Below are positions 1-5,602 of a DNA stretch of 28,413 nt, in pieces; the first letter of the stretch is position 1, and each line of letters opens with the position of its first letter. Below the pieces are notes generated by a model. The model saw only the letters and a program-made list of their open reading frames with translations, was not told where the DNA came from and searched no databases. The position numbers and the translations under genes are program-made. This DNA is from JBBAAP01 sp043808305 (lineage in GTDB: Bacteria; Planctomycetota; MHYJ01; JACQXL01), in assembly GCA_043808305.1 (NCBI GenBank), contig JAZDFB010000077.1, positions 1 to 28,413 on the forward strand, written 5' to 3'.

Positions 1-18
1 CCCTACATACTACCTATT

Positions 19-74
19 AGTGCCGGTTAGAGCCTGTGAGTTACTGGCACTTAGATCCCGAGCGTAGTCTCGGG
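19..74 (+). repeat. Bipartite hairpin element (copy a)
   Basis: Two hairpins in tandem. The first has stem AGTGCCGGT (19-27) pairing with ACTGGCACT (43-51), one G-T wobble, and a 15-nt loop containing GAGCCTGTGAG. The second has stem CCCGAG (57-62) with CTCGGG (69-74) and loop CGTAGT. The same two-hairpin order recurs at 2682-2736, 5499-5550 (reverse), 7874-7950, 23365-23452 and 25493-25553. It lies directly upstream of the promoter of the first gene. It may act as a terminator for whatever precedes the window, but no T-tract follows. Confidence 0.75.
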
Positions 75-94
75 GCATAACTGGGTAATATTAA

Positions 95-123
95 TTGACA
101 TTACCCCACTCTTATTGTAGATA
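95..123 (+). promoter_or_regulatory. Sigma-70-like promoter, predicted leaderless
   Basis: TTGACA (95-100), a 17-bp spacer, and TAGATA (118-123). The six bases TCCATT then lead straight into ATG at 130, so the expected +1 is the A of the start codon. No Shine-Dalgarno sequence could fit. The promoter at 23520-23548 has the same geometry and a closely similar sequence. Confidence 0.75.
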
Positions 124-129
124 TCCATT

Positions 130-1743
130 ATGAGGCAGATAATACTCCTCTTATTAATCGAACTGGTTATAGTATCGGGTTGCACCAGCCCGGAGACTAA
201 ACCGCTTGATGAAGCCCGCCAGCAACAGATAAAAGAATTACTGGTTCAGCTCACAAGTCAAGACCCGGATGATCGAATAAATGCTATTTTTGTCCTTGCT
301 AAACTGGATGTCCAGAAGGCAATCCCGGACATTACCAAACTGTTAGAGGATGCTGACTCAGATGTTCGCAAGGAAGCTATTGATGCATTGCGAAAACTTG
401 GCGCTAAGGAGTTAATCCCGGAACTTACCAGATTATTACAGCATAATAATACAGATGTTCGCCGGGAGGCTGTTGAGGCATTAGGGAAGTTTGGTGCCAA
501 TCAGGCTATCCCGGACATTACCAAATTATTAGAGAATGCTGACCCAAATGTCCGCCGAGAAGCTGCTGATGCATTGAGTCAACTTGATGCTAAAGAGGCT
601 ATCCCGGCAATTACCAAATTATTACAGAATAATAACTCATATGTTCGCTCATCGGCTGTTTATGCATTAGTGAAACTTAGCGCTAAAGAGGTAATCCCAA
701 ATATTACCAGATTATTACTAGATACTGATCCAGAAGTTCGCTGGAGAGCTGTTGAGGCATTAGGTCTACTTAGTGCTAAAGAGGCTATTTCACAAATTAC
801 TAAATTATTACAGGATAATGACTCAGGGGTTCGCCTGTCGGCTGTTAGAGCATTGGGACAACTTGATGCTAAAGAAACAATCCCAGCCATTACCAAACTA
901 TTACAGGATACAAACTCAGGGGTTAGCGGGGAGGCTGTTAGGGCATTGGGTAAACTTAGCGCTAAGGAAACCATACCGCAGATTACCAAACTATTACAAG
1001 ATAGTGACAAATGGGTTCGCCGGCAGGCTGTTGATGCACTGATAGAACTAGATGCTAAAGAGTCAATACCACAAATTACCAGATTATTACAGAATAAGAA
1101 CTCGGATGTTCGCTCGTCAGCGGTTTGGGTATTGGGTAACCTTGGCGCTAAAGAAACAATCCCGACCATTATAAAATTATTACAGGATAATGACCCTTGG
1201 ACTCGCCGGCGAGTGGTTTGGGCATTGGGTAACCTTGGTGCTAAAGAGGCTATCCCGAACATTATCAAATTATTACAGGATAATGACCCAGGGGTTCGCG
1301 AATCAACTGTTATAGCATTGGGTCAACTTGGTGCTAAGGAAGCAATTCCGGAAATTACCAAACTATTACAGGATACTGACTCAGATATTCGCCGGGAGGC
1401 CGTTGATGCATTGGGTAAACTTGGCGCCAAAGAAACAATTCCGGACATCATTAGATTATTACAGAATGATAGAGCGGTTTGCTGGTCGGCTGTTAATGTA
1501 TTAGGACAACTTGGCGCCAAAGAAGCGATACCTGAATTAATCAAGGTTTTAGATGATAAGGACAAAAACATCCGTGGCTTTACGGCAATAGCCCTAATAG
1601 AATTAGGCGCCAAAGATAAAGTGCCGGCTAAATCAATAGAGGATATAAAATCACTCTTAAAGTATGGTAGTTATGATTATCCGACTCGCGCCCGTGCGGC
1701 GCTAAAAGAGCTGGGCGTAGAAGTCGACGATAAGTCTAAATAG
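130..1743 (+). CDS. HEAT-repeat lipoprotein, about 15 repeats
   Basis: Exported lipoprotein of 537 residues. A short hydrophobic leader ends in the lipobox VSGC (Cys18), which predicts lipid anchoring at the cell envelope. From about residue 45 the chain is an array of about 15 HEAT (PBS-lyase-type) repeats of 31 residues, with pattern VRxxAVxALGxLxAKExIPxI and LLQD turns. The array is a curved helical scaffold, normally for protein binding, and no catalytic motif is seen. At the DNA level the repeats are 93-bp units that are still similar to each other. Codons are AT-rich (ATT, TTA, GCT), unlike the GC-richer neighbours. The N-terminal linker and last 70 residues, ending in ARAALKELGV and DDKSK, match the four-repeat lipoprotein at 24627-25208, so the two are paralogues differing mainly in repeat number. 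Start chosen because the promoter points to this ATG. Partner unknown. Confidence 0.93.
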   Translation: MRQIILLLLIELVIVSGCTSPETKPLDEARQQQIKELLVQLTSQDPDDRINAIFVLAKLDVQKAIPDITKLLEDADSDVRKEAIDALRKLGAKELIPELTRLLQHNNTDVRREAVEALGKFGANQAIPDITKLLENADPNVRREAADALSQLDAKEAIPAITKLLQNNNSYVRSSAVYALVKLSAKEVIPNITRLLLDTDPEVRWRAVEALGLLSAKEAISQITKLLQDNDSGVRLSAVRALGQLDAKETIPAITKLLQDTNSGVSGEAVRALGKLSAKETIPQITKLLQDSDKWVRRQAVDALIELDAKESIPQITRLLQNKNSDVRSSAVWVLGNLGAKETIPTIIKLLQDNDPWTRRRVVWALGNLGAKEAIPNIIKLLQDNDPGVRESTVIALGQLGAKEAIPEITKLLQDTDSDIRREAVDALGKLGAKETIPDIIRLLQNDRAVCWSAVNVLGQLGAKEAIPELIKVLDDKDKNIRGFTAIALIELGAKDKVPAKSIEDIKSLLKYGSYDYPTRARAALKELGVEVDDKSK

Positions 1744-1762
1744 TCCGTCCTTCGTGGCTACA

Positions 1763-1817
1763 AATAAGGAACCCAGGAGACCAGGAATTGTACTCTTGGC
1801 TTCCTGGTCTCCTTATT
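1763..1817 (+). repeat. Dispersed palindrome, uninterrupted (empty) form
   Basis: Imperfect inverted repeat just after the HEAT gene. The left arm runs AATAAGGA then AGGAGACCAGGAA. The right arm, TTCCTGGTCTCCTTATT (1801-1817), is its complement apart from a short ACCCAGGA duplication. The centre is only about 13 bases (TTGTACTCTTGGC). The same arms occur at 2648-2762 and 22424-22563 with extra hairpins at the centre. The right arm alone is seen near 23453-23478, and a degraded one near 25220-25246. Confidence 0.7.
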
Positions 1818-1840
1818 AAATTATCCGTGCCAATCCGCGG

Positions 1841-2626
1841 CTACGCCTCGGACACCTGGACCTCTATAAACAATCCTTCCGGCTCGTTGCCGAAGTCCAC
1901 GTGGCTGGGCCCGCCCGGACTAAATTCCGCAAACCGCGTCTTGTCCACGTAAAGGTTTACCAGCTCGTTGACCCGCTCGGTCTCCGCGGCCATAGTCGTG
2001 CCGTCCTTGTCGTGTTTGAGAATCAGCACGCCGCTCTGGACCAGCAGTTGCTCCAGCGCGCTGCGGAAGGTGCGGGTATGCCGTCCCTTGATGATGTTTA
2101 TCGGGGCGCCGCCTATCCTATCCGCCGGCCCGATATTCCCGACTATGTAGGGGTCGGCCGTCAGCCACAGGGGCACCACCACCGCCGGGCCGGTGTAGGT
2201 AAGGTGGTCGCCGGTCATAGCCATGGTCCAGACCGATGCTTTGGCGTAATGCTCGGCTGACGCCTGGACGTGGTCCTTGAAATACTTGGCCTCGACGCCG
2301 TCCACGGTGCCGTAGGCGCGCTCGATGTGCTCATCCCATTTGTGGTAGGCGGCCTCAAGGTGATGGGTATGCCGTGCCAGGATGTTCTTGGCCGTTTGCT
2401 CGTGCCGGCTGACGAAGTCCGGGTTGAGCATCTTGCCCCAGGTCTTGCTCGACGCCTCGGCGATGCGCTGGACATAGCGCGGCTGGTCCGGTATCACCTG
2501 CCTGATTTTCTTGGCTGTGCGATGTGCATTCAACAGCTGGCTCTCCACCCATTGCTCCTTGGCGTGCTCCTTGACCGGAAGCCTGTCCGCTATCCAGATT
2601 TTCAGGTAACTTACTATCTTACCCAT
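1841..2626 (-). CDS. Protein of unknown function (261 aa)
   Basis: I do not recognise this protein. It is 261 residues, reads well in one frame, and has a strong Shine-Dalgarno AGGAGGG (2634-2640) seven bases before ATG at 2626. That ATG is preferred over an upstream in-frame start near 2698, which would lie in repeat DNA. No signal peptide or obvious membrane segment is seen. The first ~130 residues look helical, with clustered Lys, Arg, Glu and many His (for example HTHHLEAAYHKWDEH). The second half looks like mixed alpha/beta and includes a hydrophobic stretch VVVPLWLTADPYIVGNIG. The stop codon at 1841 lies within or beside a short intergenic repeat, so the end may have been reshaped by it. 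Dispersed palindromes flank both sides, so this gene stands alone between repeats. Confidence 0.75.
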   Translation of the reverse strand: MGKIVSYLKIWIADRLPVKEHAKEQWVESQLLNAHRTAKKIRQVIPDQPRYVQRIAEASSKTWGKMLNPDFVSRHEQTAKNILARHTHHLEAAYHKWDEHIERAYGTVDGVEAKYFKDHVQASAEHYAKASVWTMAMTGDHLTYTGPAVVVPLWLTADPYIVGNIGPADRIGGAPINIIKGRHTRTFRSALEQLLVQSGVLILKHDKDGTTMAAETERVNELVNLYVDKTRFAEFSPGGPSHVDFGNEPEGLFIEVQVSEA

Positions 2627-2647
2627 ATCAATACCCTCCTCGCTACA

Positions 2648-2762
2648 AATAAGGAACCCCAGGAAACCATGAAAAATTATTAGGGACACTTCGAGCATAG
2701 CGAGTTAGTGTCCCTTATCCCGCTTATTCCAGCGGGACTCTTGGCTTCTTGGCCTCCTTATT
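2648..2762 (+). repeat. Dispersed palindrome with nested hairpin pair (copy b)
   Basis: The outer arms AATAAGGAACC (from 2648) and GGCCTCCTTATT (to 2762) are the same as in the empty palindrome at 1763-1817. Between them sits the two-hairpin element. Stem AGGGACACT (2682-2690) pairs with AGTGTCCCT (2707-2715) around loop TCGAGCATAGCGAGTT. Stem CCCGCT (2719-2724) pairs with AGCGGG (2731-2736) around loop TATTCC. The junction on the right resumes at CTCTTGGCTTC, as in the empty copy. Confidence 0.75.
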
Positions 2763-3880
2763 AAATTATCAGTGTCTATCCGTGTCTAAGTAACCCCTGA
2801 GCTGAGGTATGATTATAGGTATGCTACCAGAATCCACTTCTGCCTATGAGTGTGAGCCGCCCGGCTATACCCGTGCCTTTATGCCGTATAGGTTGTGCCT
2901 TCATACCTGTATACCTTTATCTGCATCAGGATTAGGAATGGCCTGCTAACCCTGATAGAGTGTGATAAACCGGTATATATAGTGTCCTTTATACCGCCAT
3001 AGCTGTTAGGCTATCTCTCCTCTCCTACATATAATATAGGACATAGAATGGCATTAGTCAAGTGCATATCTGAGATTTATCCATAATATATTATACCTGC
3101 TATCCCCCTATGGATTATATGCCTGGTATGTATCCCGGCGACACCGGAGCTGCAGTCCCGTGTCATACTGATAATATCCGAGTGACGCATAATATCCAGA
3201 CCCGTGATGCAGGTACGGTATGACTGCGACAGACTACCGGTATGCCCCTATCGCTCCGGAGCCAGTCCGGTGATACAATGCTATTATCAGGGTGATACTG
3301 CTATATAAGGGGAATGACACGGCATATCCAGTCCCCGGATGCCTTAATACTACCCGTTTGACACTCAGCTACATATGGCTGGATGCAGGGGGGGTGGGGG
3401 GGAGTCCCCCCACTACCCCCCTTGCGTGGCGCGGATACTATTTCTGTGTCACGGGGATACATACCATGCTCTTAACCCTATACCCCCCTGCTGGTATAAT
3501 AGCTATAGGGAGTATCCTATGGATAAGCCCTTGGCAGGTCATGGATATGGGATTAAGATATTATCCGGCTATGGGATGCATTTACCGGAGCTATGCTCTG
3601 ATGGCTATTGGTAATACCCTATTGATTGGGAGAGCATACCCTATTAGGCCGGAGATATATAGGAGGTAATCCCGGCTACAGCCCTGCTAAGGCGCTCCGT
3701 ATACCCGGCTAATCATACCCTGCATACCTTAGAGCCCTACCCGTTATAGGGATAAGATAGTAAGATATAGGAGATGACCTAACCGGATATCAGGGGTTAA
3801 AGTATGAGATATGACGAAGCAGGATTACTTCTATGCACCACTGCTTATATGACTGTGCTACCAAACCATTATTTGACCGG
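2763..3880. other. Long stretch without a credible gene, unusual composition
   Basis: After a short triplet repeat (ATCAGTGTC, TATCCGTGTC at 2767-2788) there are about 1.1 kb with no convincing coding sequence on either strand. The best open frame (3292-3669, +) has no supporting start site and an implausible protein composition. The DNA is strikingly poor in AAA and TTT runs and rich in the words GGTAT/ATACC and TATCC/GGATA. I count at least 15 occurrences of GGTAT or ATACC between 2800 and 3730, where about two are expected by chance. I recognise no RNA gene, origin or terminator. It could be a decayed repeat array or an unrecognised structured RNA. Confidence 0.6.
3388..3421. other. G7-T-G7 / C6-ACTA-C6 hairpin
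   Basis: Seven Gs (3388-3394), T, seven Gs (3396-3402), AGT, six Cs (3406-3411), ACTA, six Cs (3416-3421). The G runs can pair with the C runs in two six-pair helices around a three-base loop. As single strands, the G runs could contribute to a quadruplex. It is in the centre of the non-coding stretch. Confidence 0.7.
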
Positions 3881-5359
3881 TTATTTTTTAGCCGGAGCCT
3901 GGCTTTTCTTTATCACTTTGATGGCTTCTCTTAAATCGTTTTCGGCGGGCAATCCTTTATAGGTTTTAATGAGCGTTTCCAATTCCTTTACGGCGGTGTC
4001 GGGGTCGGCGTCATACTCGTCGACATCTATATATTTCGCCAGGATAGCGCTCTTGGCGTCAATGGCCTGCTGGTTCAGGGCTTCCAAATCATTATGGGCC
4101 TGTTTTATGGTCTCATAGCCGACATAACCTTTGTTGATGATGTCACGGAGCGCCTTGATCTGCTCGGCGGTTTTCTTTTCGCCGCCGAACTTCTCGGCTT
4201 TGGCGTAGTTTTTGGATAAGGCGCTTTCTATCTCGACGATGTCCTTGTCGGCGCTGTCAATGGCCGCGGTTATTTTATTGGTGCCCATTGACGTTACTTT
4301 TTCAATCAGGTTGCCGTAATAATCAAGGATAACGCACTGGGCTGAACTGTTGAGCTTGTTCTTATTGAATATTTCGGATATTTTCGGTTCGATAATCTTG
4401 CCGTTCTTGTCTATCTGGACACATATCTGTGTGAACAACGCCCGTTCCCGCGAATATCTCATAAGCGTTTCATCGGGGTTTTTGGGGAAAGAATCCCTGC
4501 TGGAGAAATAGAAATATACCAGAACCAGGCGTTTTTTGGAGCAGGCCTCCTGGATTATATCTTCCAGTGAGCCAGTATACCAAACCGCCGAACCGGCCGT
4601 CCCCGGCGATATCATAACATAGCGGAGATTCTCGCTGGCATTCTTGCCCTTGCCCTCTTTTGCGCCGGCTATTCCGCCCAGGGCCAGCTGGTCTTTTGAC
4701 TCTTGGTTCGGGGTTATGGCGAAATCCTTTTCAGTTTCCTTATCCTTACCCTGAATCGCGTCTGTGAGGAGCACTTTTGGCGTGCTTGGGGCGTCCTTGG
4801 AAAGACCCCTCTTCTTCGATTTTGAATCATCTCCCGACCCATCAGCCAACTTTTTGGCGGCTTCATCGGATTCTTCCTCTTTGTTCGGTTCATTATTCAC
4901 GTCAGCCGGGGCTTTTCCCTCTGATTTTTTTAATACCGATAAAAGCCCGTTCTCAGGAGGCGCACTTGATTCCGCCGATTTTGATGCTACTGCCTTTTCC
5001 CCAACCGGTACTGACAGCATTCCACGAGGGGTATAGTAATGTAAGGAGCTTACAACAACCAGGACCGCGGCGGCGGCTGCGACCAGCGACGAAATAGCCC
5101 AGCGGTATCGCCAGAATAGCCCTGACGGCCGGGGTTCTTCCTGGCGGCCGGTGTTTTGTTCCAGGGTTTTCAGCAAACCTTCCGGCGCCGGATGGCGGGG
5201 TAAGGAGCCAATCAAGCTCTTGACTTTTTCCAGTTCGGATAACTCCTTGCGGCAGGCCGGGCAGTCTGTCAGGTGGCTCTTGACCTGTTGAGCCTCGTCC
5301 AGGGAAAGTTCGTCATCCAGGTAAGTATTCAGCAAATCTTTGACTAAATCGCATTTCAT
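3881..5359 (-). CDS. Anti-sigma-type zinc-finger membrane protein
   Basis: A 492-residue membrane protein with the N-terminal zinc-binding anti-sigma fold: Cys3, then His29, Cys33, Cys36 in the pattern HxxxCxxC. In this family the domain holds an ECF sigma factor inactive in the cytoplasm. One transmembrane helix follows at about residues 87-106. Next comes a low-complexity Lys/Glu/Ser linker and an extracytoplasmic region. Residues ~270-345 (RLVLVYFYFSSRDSF onwards) resemble a thioredoxin-like fold without a CxxC. The C-terminus is helical, perhaps coiled-coil. Start: ATG at 5359 preceded by AGAAGGAG at good distance. Such genes normally follow their sigma-factor gene. Here only the last ~20 codons of such a gene remain, 65 bp upstream, so this protein may have lost its cis partner. 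Role of the outer domain is unknown. Confidence 0.85.
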   Translation of the reverse strand: MKCDLVKDLLNTYLDDELSLDEAQQVKSHLTDCPACRKELSELEKVKSLIGSLPRHPAPEGLLKTLEQNTGRQEEPRPSGLFWRYRWAISSLVAAAAAVLVVVSSLHYYTPRGMLSVPVGEKAVASKSAESSAPPENGLLSVLKKSEGKAPADVNNEPNKEEESDEAAKKLADGSGDDSKSKKRGLSKDAPSTPKVLLTDAIQGKDKETEKDFAITPNQESKDQLALGGIAGAKEGKGKNASENLRYVMISPGTAGSAVWYTGSLEDIIQEACSKKRLVLVYFYFSSRDSFPKNPDETLMRYSRERALFTQICVQIDKNGKIIEPKISEIFNKNKLNSSAQCVILDYYGNLIEKVTSMGTNKITAAIDSADKDIVEIESALSKNYAKAEKFGGEKKTAEQIKALRDIINKGYVGYETIKQAHNDLEALNQQAIDAKSAILAKYIDVDEYDADPDTAVKELETLIKTYKGLPAENDLREAIKVIKKSQAPAKK

Positions 5360-5424
5360 ATATTTTATCTCCTTCTATAATATTAGATACTTTGGCGCCC
5401 GTAATTTGTTAGGGAAAATGGGAA

Positions 5425-5487
5425 TTATTCGATTATTTTTTTCAGTGCCATCCGCAATTCGTTGCGCGCGTTGGCAAGGTTCGTCCT
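5425..5487 (-). pseudogene. 3' stub of an ECF sigma-factor gene
   Basis: Read on the minus strand in the anti-sigma operon position, the last codons before TAA (5425-5427) give TNLANARNELRMALKKIIE. This is the kind of sequence that ends sigma-70 region 4 in ECF sigma factors (RxxxARxELRxALK). Everything upstream is missing. The open frame runs into the hairpin element at 5499-5550. The distance to the anti-sigma start is 65 bp. The call rests on a short match plus position, so it is moderately secure. Confidence 0.55.
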
Positions 5488-5498
5488 TAGTAGCATTA

Positions 5499-5550
5499 AT
5501 CCCGGCGGAATAGCCGGGATAAGGTGCCACTAAGTCGCTACTTTTGCACT
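5499..5550 (-). repeat. Bipartite hairpin element, reverse orientation (copy c)
   Basis: ATCCCGGC (5499-5506) pairs with GCCGGGAT (5513-5520) around loop GGAATA, the complement of the TATTCC loop of copies b and d. Next to it is the other hairpin in degraded form: GTGC (5524-5527) with GCAC (5546-5549) around AAGTCGCTACTT, the reverse of the conserved AGTAGCGACTT loop motif. Further half-units (ATCCCGCT, GTCCCAC) follow to about 5580, then a triplet repeat (ATCCGCGTTTATCTGCG, 5580-5596). Confidence 0.65.
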
Positions 5551-5602
5551 AATCCCGCTGAAATAGTTTATGTCCCACTAATCCGCGTTTATCTGCGTTC
5601 TA

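Noticed and set aside
660..1268. Long open frames on the opposite strand of the HEAT gene
   Set aside because: They mirror the 93-bp repeat, which keeps several frames open, and have no start signals.
3292..3669. 125-codon open frame on the plus strand in the 1.1-kb gap
   Set aside because: No ribosome site, runs through the G/C hairpin, Tyr/Pro/Ile-rich product with no recognisable pattern, and the same biased words as the surrounding non-coding DNA.
5499..5520. Reading the hairpin next to the sigma stub as sigma-factor codons (IPPG)
   Set aside because: The frame does give AIPPG ahead of the stub, reminiscent of ECF proteins. But the same TATTCC-loop hairpin occurs at 2719 and 7933 without any such gene, so the match is probably chance.
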